Assembly (NCBI RefSeq): GCF_900112575.1
Contig: NZ_FOMH01000014.1
Location: forward strand, 92,263-156,262
Direction: 5' to 3'
DNA length: 64,000 bases
From: Flavobacterium phragmitis
GTDB lineage: Bacteria > Bacteroidota > Bacteroidia > Flavobacteriales > Flavobacteriaceae
The notes beneath the pieces were generated by a model. It made no database searches and had not been told where the DNA came from. It worked only from the letters and a program-made list of their open reading frames with translations. Positions within the stretch are counted from its first letter, which is position 1, and the number at the start of each line of letters is the position of its first letter. A program made the translations under genes and the position numbers. Positions 7,661-15,432 of this stretch are shown piece after piece.

Positions 7661-8665
7661 ATGGGACTTCCTAATTTATTCAGAAAACAATTAAGTTCAG
7701 TTATAGAATGGCAAAATCAAAGCCCTGATCTTTTATTTTATAAATATGAATCTGCAACTGATGAAATAAAAAATGCTAGTAAGTTAATCGTATCACCAGG
7801 TCAGGGGTGTATTGTAGTTTATCAAGGTAAAATTGAAGATGTCTTAACAACTGAAGGAGTTTATCTTTTAGAAACTGATAACCATCCATTTATTACTACT
7901 TTTTTAAATCTCCGACAGAATTTTGAAAGTGAGTATAAAATGCATCTGTATTATTTTAGAACAGCAGAATTAGTTGGGCAAAGATGGGGTACAGCAAATC
8001 CTATAAAATATGTAGACGAATTCTATAATTTTCCTGTATCACTGGGAGCACATGGTAATTACTCTATACAACTTAAAGATGTTTATAAAATATTTGCAAA
8101 CCTGGTAGGATCAAAACATAGCTACACAGCAGATGATATGAGGGAACTCATAATTTCACGAATTACCTCGGAATTAGCATCTTATTTAGCTACCTGTAAA
8201 TATTCATATCGTGAGATAGATTCTCACTTGGGAGACATTTCAATAGCATTGAAAGCTAAAGTATCAACTCTAGTAGAAAATATTGGTCTTTTGTTAACAG
8301 ATTTTCAAATTGAAGCCACATGTTTTGATGAGGAAACACAAAATAATATTAATGCTATAACTAAGATGAGTAGAGAGTCTCGAGTTGCTGCAGAAGTAGG
8401 AATGGATTATACAGAACTTGAAAAACTTCGCGCATTACGAGATGCAGCAAAAAATGAAGGAGGTCTGGCTGGTGCAGGACTCCAAATAGGTGCTGGTATG
8501 GAATTGGGAAAATCACTTTTTTCTGAGAAGGAAAAAATAACAACTATTAACGATCAAGATGATACAGTAATGCAACTAAAAAGACTTAAGTTGTTATTAG
8601 ATGAAAAAATCCTGACTCAAGAAGAATTTGACAAAAAGAAAACGGATATATTAAATAAGCTTTAA
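7661..8665 (+). CDS. SPFH-domain protein with C-terminal SHOCT motif (YdjI-like)
   Basis: The start is ATG 7661 (334 residues, MGLPNLFRKQLSSVIEW). The upstream GTG at 7622 would add 13 Lys/Asn-rich residues and is unlikely. The N-terminal half contains VSPGQGCIVVYQGKIEDVL and GVYLLETDNHPFI, the pattern of the SPFH proteins once labelled virion-core-like, of which B. subtilis YdjI is an example. A helical segment with EVGMDYTELEKLRALRDAAK follows, then a glycine-rich stretch (GGLAGAGLQIGAGMELG). The last 35 residues are a SHOCT motif (LKRLKLLLDEKILTQEEFDKK). Such proteins associate with membranes and envelope stress. It lies between a zinc-ribbon membrane protein and a small membrane protein. 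Confidence 0.75.
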   Translation: MGLPNLFRKQLSSVIEWQNQSPDLLFYKYESATDEIKNASKLIVSPGQGCIVVYQGKIEDVLTTEGVYLLETDNHPFITTFLNLRQNFESEYKMHLYYFRTAELVGQRWGTANPIKYVDEFYNFPVSLGAHGNYSIQLKDVYKIFANLVGSKHSYTADDMRELIISRITSELASYLATCKYSYREIDSHLGDISIALKAKVSTLVENIGLLLTDFQIEATCFDEETQNNINAITKMSRESRVAAEVGMDYTELEKLRALRDAAKNEGGLAGAGLQIGAGMELGKSLFSEKEKITTINDQDDTVMQLKRLKLLLDEKILTQEEFDKKKTDILNKL

Positions 8666-8734
8666 ATTTTAATAGAGAATATTCTGTTTTTAGTGTATTT
8701 ATTTTCGTCTTGTTTAATATTACAAAAGCAAATC

Positions 8735-8968
8735 ATGAAATTATTATTTGGCATAGTTAGCATAGTTATGGTTTTGGCTGTAAGTGCTTTAGTTATATTT
8801 AATTTATGGGGATATGAACCAATTTCCTGGAGTATAGTATTCAAAGCAATTATAATGTTGATTATTTTCGTAATTACGAGTTTATTGAGTTATTTTCTGT
8901 ATCTTTTATTTATTAAAAAATATTCTGATAGTAAAAAGAGTGATAAAAGAGTAAAACCTCTTAATTAG
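8735..8968 (+). CDS. Small two-helix membrane protein
   Basis: The start is ATG 8735, giving 77 residues. Two hydrophobic segments are clear: about 2-24 (LLFGIVSIVMVLAVSALVI) and about 36-60 (IIMLIIFVITSLLSYFLYLL). A basic tail (KKSDKRVKPLN) follows, probably cytoplasmic. It comes 69 bp after the SPFH gene on the same strand, so it may belong to that module. No family is recognised. Confidence 0.6.
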   Translation: MKLLFGIVSIVMVLAVSALVIFNLWGYEPISWSIVFKAIIMLIIFVITSLLSYFLYLLFIKKYSDSKKSDKRVKPLN

Positions 8969-9031
8969 AAAGTTTTGCGTTTAATTCTAAGTAATTGAGA
9001 ATATTAATTTTATCTGAAAGATAATATGTTT

Positions 9032-9061
9032 TTTGCATCACGAAATCTTTACTTATTTTTG
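9032..9061 (+). promoter_or_regulatory. Bacteroidota-type promoter for the M1 peptidase gene
   Basis: A -33 TTTG at 9032-9035 and a -7 box TATTTTTG (TAnnTTTG) at 9054-9061 are separated by 18 bp. Transcription would start near 9067, leaving a leader of roughly 78 bases before the ATG at 9145. Confidence 0.6.
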
Positions 9062-9144
9062 CTCTTAAGGATTATTTTGTTTTTGAAGACACATTTAGAG
9101 CTGTAAAACACAAAAAAATCTATTTAATTTATATCTTAAAAAGA

Positions 9145-10800
9145 ATGAAAAGACAATTTGCAAGTATTTTTGCCGCTTTTTTATTAGGTTTTACTACCAA
9201 TGCCCAAGGACTTTTAAACAAGTCAGAAACGGTTTTTACACATCAGGATACTTTACGTGGAAGCATTACAAAAGAAAGAGCCTGGTGGGATTTGAAATAC
9301 TATCATCTGAATGTAAAAGTAAATCCTTCTGAAAAATCGATTTCAGGTTCAAATACGGTTCGTTATACTGTTTTAACAGAAAATAACAGAATGCAGATTG
9401 ACTTGCAACAACCAATGAATATTACGAAGGTAACTCAAAACGGAAAAGAGTTAAAATTTGACAGAGATGGAAATGCGTTTTTCATTACTTTAAATGAAAA
9501 ACAAAAAGTTGGTGATACTAAGGAGATTGTAGTTTATTATGAAGGAAAACCGAAAGAAGCTGTAAGAGCACCTTGGGATGGAGGATTTTCATGGAAAAAA
9601 GATAAAAATGGAAAAGATTTTATCGCTACATCTTGTCAGGGTTTAGGCGCTAGTGTTTGGTGGCCTTGCAAGGATCATATGTATGATGAAGTAGAAAACA
9701 TGCTAATTAGTGTAAATGTCCCAGGTGATTTAACAGAGGTTTCTAACGGAAGACTGAAGAGCGTTAAAAAAGAAAAAGACGGAACTAAAACTTTTAACTG
9801 GTATGTTTCGAATCCAATTAATAATTACGGTGTAAACATCAATATTGGTGATTATGTGAATTTCTCTGAAGTATTTAAAGGAGAAAAAGGCAATTTGGAT
9901 TGTAATTATTATGTATTGAGAGATAATTTAGCTTTAGCTAAAGAACATTTCAAAGATGCTCCGAAAATGCTGAAAGCTTTTGAAAATTGGTTTGGGCCAT
10001 ATCCGTTTTACGAAGACAGCTATAAATTGGTTGAAGTGCCTTATTTAGGAATGGAACACCAAAGTTCTGTGACTTACGGAAATCAATACAAACAAGGTTA
10101 TTTAGGAAAAGATTTAAGCGGAACCGGCTGGGGATTGAAATTTGATTTTATCATTATTCATGAGTCTGGTCACGAATGGTTTGCTAACAATATCACGTAT
10201 AAAGATATCGCCGATATGTGGATTCATGAAAGTTTTACTAATTATTCTGAAAGTCTTTTTCTGGAATATTATTATGGAAAAGAAGCTGGAGCTGAATATG
10301 TTATTGGATGCAGACAAAATATAGAAAATGACAAGCCAATTATTGGACATTATGATGTAAATAATGAAGGCTCTGGAGATATGTATCCAAAAGGAGCCAA
10401 TATGTTGCATACAATGCGTCAGATAATCAATGATGATGCAAAATGGAAATCTATTTTAAGAGGTTTGAATAAAACTTTTTACCATCAAACCGTTACTTCA
10501 AAACAGATTCAGGATTATATCAATGAACAATCAGGAATTAACTTTAACAGAGTTTATGCTCAGTATTTAACCACTACGCAAATTCCGGTTTTGGAATATA
10601 TGTTTAAAAATGGAACTTTAGGTTACCACTGGACAAATTGCGTTTCTAAGTTTGATATGCCTGTAAAAGTTAAAATTAACGGAGTTGAAACTGTACTGAA
10701 ACCAACTACAGAATGGCAGTCTGTCAAAACGGATAATGAAGACAGAAAACTGGAAGTAGATAAAAACTTCTATGTAACGACTTCTAATATAATCGAATAA
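9145..10800 (+). CDS. Secreted M1 family zinc metallopeptidase
   Basis: The 551-residue protein has a signal peptide (MKRQFASIFAAFLLGFTTNA, then QG). The zinc site is HESGHEWFANN with His339 and His343, and the third ligand Glu362 lies 18 residues on in WIHES, the classic HExxH-x18-E of gluzincins. Upstream, YLGMEHQSS replaces the common GAMEN exopeptidase motif, as in several bacterial M1 relatives. The N-terminal beta-sandwich is at about residues 45-230. At 551 residues it lacks the long C-terminal helical domain of aminopeptidase N. Expected role: release of amino acids from peptides in the periplasm or outside the cell. Confidence 0.92.
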   Translation: MKRQFASIFAAFLLGFTTNAQGLLNKSETVFTHQDTLRGSITKERAWWDLKYYHLNVKVNPSEKSISGSNTVRYTVLTENNRMQIDLQQPMNITKVTQNGKELKFDRDGNAFFITLNEKQKVGDTKEIVVYYEGKPKEAVRAPWDGGFSWKKDKNGKDFIATSCQGLGASVWWPCKDHMYDEVENMLISVNVPGDLTEVSNGRLKSVKKEKDGTKTFNWYVSNPINNYGVNINIGDYVNFSEVFKGEKGNLDCNYYVLRDNLALAKEHFKDAPKMLKAFENWFGPYPFYEDSYKLVEVPYLGMEHQSSVTYGNQYKQGYLGKDLSGTGWGLKFDFIIIHESGHEWFANNITYKDIADMWIHESFTNYSESLFLEYYYGKEAGAEYVIGCRQNIENDKPIIGHYDVNNEGSGDMYPKGANMLHTMRQIINDDAKWKSILRGLNKTFYHQTVTSKQIQDYINEQSGINFNRVYAQYLTTTQIPVLEYMFKNGTLGYHWTNCVSKFDMPVKVKINGVETVLKPTTEWQSVKTDNEDRKLEVDKNFYVTTSNIIE

Positions 10801-10826
10801 AAAATTCGATAAATTTCAATTTTTTT

Positions 10827-10906
10827 AAATCCCAAATTCCAATTGTTGGAGTTTGGGATTTTTTACGTCTTTTTGGATAAATCCGACAGGTTTTAAGACC
10901 TGTCGG
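10827..10906. terminator. Hairpin with T-tract after the M1 gene, then a second hairpin
   Basis: AAATCCCAAA at 10827-10836 pairs with TTTGGGATTT at 10852-10861, followed by T's, a good intrinsic terminator for the peptidase gene. A second perfect stem, CCGACAGGT (10883-10891) with ACCTGTCGG (10898-10906), follows and looks like a dispersed repeat. The stretch 10801-11105 holds no gene. Confidence 0.7.
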
Positions 10907-10927
10907 GTTTGTTGCTTTTAAGGGCAG

Positions 10928-11035
10928 TTTGTCATTTCGACTGAAAGGAGAAATCACACTAGTGTTTCCACAAAGATAATCGCCAATCTTTGTAGAGTTT
11001 CGAGTGTGATTTCTCCTTTCAGTCGAAATGACAAA
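10928..11035. repeat. Near-MITE-like element with perfect 32-bp inverted arms (copy 2)
   Basis: The arms are 10928-10959 and 11004-11035, exact reverse complements over 32 bp (starting TTTGTCATTTCGACTG). The 44-bp centre includes CAATCTTTGTAGA. It is clearly related to the element at 4731-4862. No transposase or coding content is present. Confidence 0.85.
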
Positions 11036-11068
11036 AAAAGGCTGAAAGCTACTGTTTTCAGCCTTTTT
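11036..11068. terminator. Bidirectional terminator
   Basis: AAAAGGCTGAAA pairs with TTTTCAGCC and is followed by a T-run on the + strand, with A's on the other side. It can end both the + transcript from the M1 gene and the - transcript of the gene at 11106-12650. Confidence 0.7.
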
Positions 11069-11105
11069 TATTGGAATTTGGAATTTAAAAATTTGGAATT
11101 TGAAT

Positions 11106-12650
11106 CTATCGATTGTTCAACTTCGCTTTTTCCTTAATAATATCAGCGATTTTCCTGTTTTCTATTTTACTTTCCAACCACGAAATAATATCTAAGTATA
11201 AGAAAGCTCTTTTTTCGTAAGTATTCTTTTCAAGTTCAACAAAACGAGCATGCATTTTTTTGAATTCGTTCTTAATATCAGCGGGATAAAAGTTATTTAA
11301 GTTTCTCAGGAATTTGATGATTTCTTTTTGAACTTCATGTAAATCATTCATTTTCAATAAGAACTTATAGGTGCTTTTCAGATGATTTTCTAAATAATAA
11401 TCTTTTCCAAGTTCATAATGTGCAATTAAAGATAATAGTCTCGCAAAACACATTAAATCTTCACGCATTGTTAAATTCTTGTTATTGATGATTTTATCTA
11501 AATAATTGATGCATTCATTGTATTTTTCGTTTCCGAAATAGATAGAAGCAAATTTATAGAAGAATAACATTTCGTGGTGTTCATCTAGATGTTCACTGTG
11601 TATTTTTAGTTTTTCTAAAATTTCAGGAATTAAATATTCACTTTCTTCAAAAGTACCTGCTAAAATGTGAAGATTTAACTTATTGTTATAAACGTAAAGG
11701 AACGATAAAGATGCAATATTATCATTTACTGGAAATTTTGGATCTGCGATAGTTTCTTCTAAAAGATTAAGGTATTTCTTGAAATTCGATTTATACTTTA
11801 GCATATAAAGCGATTCCAGAAAATAGTGATTCCCTTTTAAGAAAAAGACAGGATTTAAATAAATCATGTTTGGATTATCGTAGAAAAGCTGTACCCATTT
11901 ATAAGCATATTTGTAACTCGCTAAAAAGTCCTGAACTAAAAAGCTTCGCCACAAATTAGCATTGTAAAACCAGTACTTTTCACGGAATCCAAATTTACTT
12001 TCGTCTAATTTTGAAATATGTCTATTAAAATAATCGTCTATATATTTATATTCCTGATCGTTTTTTACATATCCGGTTTTCAGCATTATTCCGTATAACT
12101 GAAGAGATAAATTGGAAAGCTTGCTTGAAATAGTGTTACGATAATTTAATTCTTTCGCCTGAATAACCAATTCATCGGCACGACCTTGAATACTTCGGGT
12201 AATATATTGGGATTCGATTAATTTTTCAAACTCAACAATTTCATACGCCATATATTTTTCGTCATTTTCAAGCGCTTGCTGTTTTGTTTTGTCTAATATT
12301 TTTAAACTCTGTTTGTATAATCCTTTATTATAAAGAATAACAGCAAAATCCATTTGCTCACGAAGCTGATAACGAATATTCTGACTAGGAATGTTTAGTC
12401 TTATACTAACCAAGATTTGCTTGTATAAGTATGATTTTAAGTTAGATAACTGTACTTTTTGGATAACTCCGCTCTTCAGAATAAGTTTTTCATCGTAAAC
12501 TTCAGATTTATCCAAAATATTGAATAGTTCGATGAATTTTGTATTTGAACTCGTCTCTAATCGGCTTGCAAAAATTTTAAACTGCCTTTTTTCTGATTTT
12601 GAAAGTGATTTGATTAAAACAAATAAGAAATCTTTTTGATGGTTAGCCAT
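11106..12650 (-). CDS. Conserved helical-repeat protein of unknown function
   Basis: The 514-residue product has no signal peptide or membrane segment. It is almost entirely helical in composition, with repeated Tyr/Leu/Lys-rich helices (ALENDEKYMAYEIVEFEKL, KYNECINYLDKIINNKNLT) resembling tetratricopeptide or similar scaffolds. The N-terminus (FLFVLIKSLSKSEKRQFKIF) is basic and recalls proteins of similar length in other Bacteroidota, none with a known role that I can name. It is divergent from leuA with a 149-bp gap and is not obviously linked to it. I assign no function. Confidence 0.7.
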   Translation of the reverse strand: MANHQKDFLFVLIKSLSKSEKRQFKIFASRLETSSNTKFIELFNILDKSEVYDEKLILKSGVIQKVQLSNLKSYLYKQILVSIRLNIPSQNIRYQLREQMDFAVILYNKGLYKQSLKILDKTKQQALENDEKYMAYEIVEFEKLIESQYITRSIQGRADELVIQAKELNYRNTISSKLSNLSLQLYGIMLKTGYVKNDQEYKYIDDYFNRHISKLDESKFGFREKYWFYNANLWRSFLVQDFLASYKYAYKWVQLFYDNPNMIYLNPVFFLKGNHYFLESLYMLKYKSNFKKYLNLLEETIADPKFPVNDNIASLSFLYVYNNKLNLHILAGTFEESEYLIPEILEKLKIHSEHLDEHHEMLFFYKFASIYFGNEKYNECINYLDKIINNKNLTMREDLMCFARLLSLIAHYELGKDYYLENHLKSTYKFLLKMNDLHEVQKEIIKFLRNLNNFYPADIKNEFKKMHARFVELEKNTYEKRAFLYLDIISWLESKIENRKIADIIKEKAKLNNR

Positions 12651-12762
12651 TGTAAAAAATAATAATGTAACTTATTGATAATAAAGTATTTAATAAGGTA
12701 TAAATCGTTTTATGAACAGTATAATTTCATTAAAATGAATTTCGTACTGCGATAGTACAATA

Positions 12763-12770
12763 TATATTTG
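12763..12770 (+). promoter_or_regulatory. Probable -7 box for the leuAB transcript
   Basis: TATATTTG at 12763-12770 fits TAnnTTTG and lies 29 bp before the leuA ATG. No exact TTTG is present at the expected -33 spacing. I looked in this leader for a Leu-rich short ORF plus terminator and found none. Confidence 0.45.
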
Positions 12771-12799
12771 TTATCAAGATGTGAAATTACATTAAATTA

Positions 12800-13981
12800 A
12801 TGAATATGAATAGAGAGAAAGTTCAAATTTTTGACACCACTTTGCGAGATGGTGAACAGGTTCCAGGATGCAAGTTAGATACTAAGCAAAAATTAGTTAT
12901 CGCAGAACGACTAGACAAAATGGGAGTTGACATTATCGAAGCAGGTTTCCCTGTGTCAAGTCCGGGCGATTTTTTATCGGTCTCTGAGATTTGCAAAATT
13001 GTAGAAAATGCAACCGTCTGCGGACTAACAAGAGCCGTAAAAAACGATATTGATGTTGCTGCAGCTGCCTTAAAGCATGCTAAGAAACCTAGAATCCATA
13101 CTGGAATCGGAACTTCGGAATCTCATATACTCCACAAATTGCAAACTACTCCGGAAGATATTATTGCAAGAGCAAAATACGCTGTATCCCACGCTAAATC
13201 TTATGTAGAAGATGTAGAATTCTACGCAGAAGATGCCGGTAGAACAGATAACGCATTTTTAGCTAAAGTTTGTGAAGAAGTTATTAAATCTGGAGCTACA
13301 GTATTAAATATTCCTGATACTACAGGATATTGTCTTCCAGAAGAATATGGTGCAAAAATTAAATACTTAAAAGAAAACGTAAAAGGAATCGAAAACGTAA
13401 TCCTTTCATGTCACTGTCATAATGATTTAGGAATGGCAACTGCAAACTCTATTGCAGGTGCTATTAATGGAGCCAGACAAATAGAATGTACTATTAATGG
13501 TATTGGTGAAAGAGCTGGAAATACTGCACTTGAAGAAGTAGTAATGATTTTCAAACAACACCCTTACTTAAATTTAGATACAAACATCAATACTAGAGAA
13601 TTAAACGAAATGAGCCGTTTAGTTTCTGAAAGTATGGGAATGATTGTACAACCAAATAAAGCGATTGTTGGAGCAAACGCTTTTGCACACAGTTCTGGAA
13701 TTCACCAAGATGGTGTAATCAAAAACAGAGCAACCTACGAGATCATGGATCCGTTAGATGTTGGTGTGAATGAATCTTCAATCATTTTGACAGCTAGAAG
13801 CGGAAGAGCAGCTTTGGCTTATCGTGCTAAAAAAGTAGGTTACGAATTGACAAAAACACAATTGGATATCGTTTACATCGAATTCTTGAAATTCGCTGAC
13901 ATTAAAAAAGAAGTTGTAGATGCAGATATTCATCAAATTATCGAAGCTTCAAAAATAGAAGGAGATTTAATAAGAAACTAA
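12800..13981 (+). CDS. leuA: 2-isopropylmalate synthase, short form without the leucine-feedback domain
   Basis: This DRE-TIM metallolyase condenses 2-oxoisovalerate with acetyl-CoA. The signature FDTTLRDGEQVPG lies near residue 12, and the metal ligands are in SCHCHNDLGMATANS (about 202-216). NGIGERAGNTALEE and the flexible-domain motif HSSGIHQDG are also present. At 393 residues it has the catalytic barrel and linker but lacks the roughly 130-residue C-terminal LeuA dimer/regulatory domain of the 520-residue E. coli type. Homocitrate or citramalate synthase relatives share the fold, but adjacency to leuB and the ilv genes favours LeuA. ATG 12800 or 12806 are both possible. Confidence 0.88.
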   Translation: MNMNREKVQIFDTTLRDGEQVPGCKLDTKQKLVIAERLDKMGVDIIEAGFPVSSPGDFLSVSEICKIVENATVCGLTRAVKNDIDVAAAALKHAKKPRIHTGIGTSESHILHKLQTTPEDIIARAKYAVSHAKSYVEDVEFYAEDAGRTDNAFLAKVCEEVIKSGATVLNIPDTTGYCLPEEYGAKIKYLKENVKGIENVILSCHCHNDLGMATANSIAGAINGARQIECTINGIGERAGNTALEEVVMIFKQHPYLNLDTNINTRELNEMSRLVSESMGMIVQPNKAIVGANAFAHSSGIHQDGVIKNRATYEIMDPLDVGVNESSIILTARSGRAALAYRAKKVGYELTKTQLDIVYIEFLKFADIKKEVVDADIHQIIEASKIEGDLIRN

Positions 13982-14044
13982 AATAGTATAAAAATAAGAG
14001 TTTAAGGAACAATAAGGATTTAAAGACATAAAGAGCGAGAGATT

Positions 14045-15163
14045 ATGAATTTAAAAATTGCAGTTTTACCAGGAGATGGAATTGGACCTGAAGTAATATT
14101 ACAGGCTAAAAAAGCTTTGTACGCCATTGGCGAAGTGTATAATCATGAATTTGTTTTTGAAGAAGCGCTGATGGGAGCGGTTGCTATCGATAAAACGGGA
14201 AGTCCTTTGCCAGAGCAGACTTTGAATCTGTGTCTAAATACAGATGCGGTTCTGCTTGGTGCTATTGGAGATCCTAAGTACGATAATAACCCAAACGCAA
14301 AAGTTCGTCCAGAGCAAGGATTGCTGAAACTGCGAAAAGAATTAGGATTATTTGCTAATATTCGTCCAATAAAACCTTATAAAGCCTTAATTGAATCTTC
14401 TCCTTTAAAAAGAGAAATTATTGAAGGAGCTGATTTTACCATTTTTAGAGAATTAACTGGTGGAGCTTATTTTGGAACTAAAACACTTAATGAAGAAGGA
14501 ACACATGCTTCAGATTTATGTGAATATTCAGAAGAAGAAATTACAAGAATTGCACATTTAGCTTTTAAATCGGCGCAAAAACGACGCAAAAAGCTAACAA
14601 TGGTAGACAAAGCAAATGTTTTGGAAACTTCAAGATTGTGGAGAAAAGTAGTTCAGAAAGTGGGCGAAGAGTATTCAGATGTTAAACTTGATTTCTTGTT
14701 TGTGGATAATGCTGCAATGCAGTTAATCTTAAATCCAAAGCAGTTTGATGTGATTTTGACTGAAAACTTGTTTGGAGATATTTTATCTGATGAAGCTAGT
14801 GTAATTACAGGTTCAATTGGCTTATTGCCATCAGTATCTTTAGGAGAAAAAAATGCTTTGTTTGAGCCAATTCATGGATCATATCCGCAGGCAAAAGGAA
14901 AAAACATTGCCAATCCGATTGCTTCGATTTTGGCAGCAGCGCTTTTGTTAGAGCATTTTGGATTAACTAAAGAAGCTAATGTTGTCTATAAAGCAGTAGA
15001 AAAAGCAATTGAATACAAAGTGGTTACAGTTGATTTGAAACCAGACTCTAAATTCGGTACAAACGAAGTAGGAGAATTTGTTTCTAATTTTATTTTCAGT
15101 AAAGACGATTTGCTGTATTTTAATAATGATAATGTTAGTATTGGACAATCCACAATTGTTTAA
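14045..15163 (+). CDS. leuB: 3-isopropylmalate dehydrogenase
   Basis: This 372-residue NAD-dependent decarboxylating dehydrogenase acts at the third committed step of leucine synthesis. It begins LKIAVLPGDGIGPEVILQAKKAL, the standard start. The substrate-binding Arg cluster lies in LRKELGLFANIRP, and FRELTGGAYFG and the Lys of DKANVLETSRLWR are present. The metal-binding Asp is in ENLFGDILSDEAS, and the NAD loop is in EPIHGSYPQAKGKNIANP. It follows leuA by 63 bp. No leuC or leuD is found in this window, so isopropylmalate isomerase must be encoded elsewhere. Confidence 0.97.
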   Translation: MNLKIAVLPGDGIGPEVILQAKKALYAIGEVYNHEFVFEEALMGAVAIDKTGSPLPEQTLNLCLNTDAVLLGAIGDPKYDNNPNAKVRPEQGLLKLRKELGLFANIRPIKPYKALIESSPLKREIIEGADFTIFRELTGGAYFGTKTLNEEGTHASDLCEYSEEEITRIAHLAFKSAQKRRKKLTMVDKANVLETSRLWRKVVQKVGEEYSDVKLDFLFVDNAAMQLILNPKQFDVILTENLFGDILSDEASVITGSIGLLPSVSLGEKNALFEPIHGSYPQAKGKNIANPIASILAAALLLEHFGLTKEANVVYKAVEKAIEYKVVTVDLKPDSKFGTNEVGEFVSNFIFSKDDLLYFNNDNVSIGQSTIV

Positions 15164-15226
15164 TGTTTTCTGTTAAAAAGTGAAGATAATCACAAGAAGT
15201 GTTTGAAATGTTGAGATTTTATTTTT

Positions 15227-15253
15227 TTTGTTCCTCAAGTTTATTTACTTTTG
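15227..15253 (+). promoter_or_regulatory. Candidate promoter of the ilv leader
   Basis: A TAnnTTTG box (TACTTTTG) at 15246-15253 lies 21 bp before the leader-peptide ATG. A TTTG occurs at 15227-15230, 15 bp upstream, which is shorter than the usual spacing of about 19-20. The box is a good match; the -33 element is weak. Confidence 0.55.
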
Positions 15254-15274
15254 TAACGCTAAAAAAATAAAACG

Positions 15275-15349
15275 ATGCAAATCTCAATTATTATCATTTC
15301 TGTCGTGGTTGTCAATGTGATTCACACATCTGCATCAGGAATGTTATAA
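15275..15349 (+). CDS. ilv operon leader peptide (24 codons, Ile/Val-rich)
   Basis: The ORF runs from ATG 15275 to TAA 15349 and reads MQISIIIISVVVVNVIH then TSASGML. Six of the 24 residues are Ile and five are Val, including runs of four each. The downstream operon makes isoleucine and valine. It lies 21 bp after a TAnnTTTG box and 23 bp before an intrinsic terminator hairpin. Chance enrichment of exactly the two end-product amino acids in that position is very unlikely. Role inferred: ribosome stalling here senses charged tRNA-Ile and tRNA-Val and sets whether ilvDBNC is transcribed. Confidence 0.88.
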   Translation: MQISIIIISVVVVNVIHTSASGML

Positions 15350-15403
15350 ATATAATTGAAAAACTATATTACAAACCTTCCAAATACTGGAAGGTTTTTT
15401 TTT
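15338..15403 (+). promoter_or_regulatory. Transcription attenuator (terminator/antiterminator) before ilvD
   Basis: A perfect 10-bp stem AAACCTTCCA (15373-15382) / TGGAAGGTTT (15388-15397) with a 5-base loop is followed by T's to 15403. A competing arm GGAATGTT (15338-15345), overlapping the end of the leader peptide, can pair with AACCTTCC (15374-15381) in seven of eight positions. A ribosome stalled at the Ile/Val codons would leave this arm free and block the terminator. One that reaches the stop codon would cover it and allow termination. ilvD starts at 15433. Confidence 0.82.
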
Positions 15404-15432
15404 GAATAAAAAATTAAAAAAATAAAACTATA

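Noticed and set aside
12661..12799. Leucine leader peptide before leuA
   Set aside because: I found no short ORF rich in Leu codons and no terminator hairpin in this leader.
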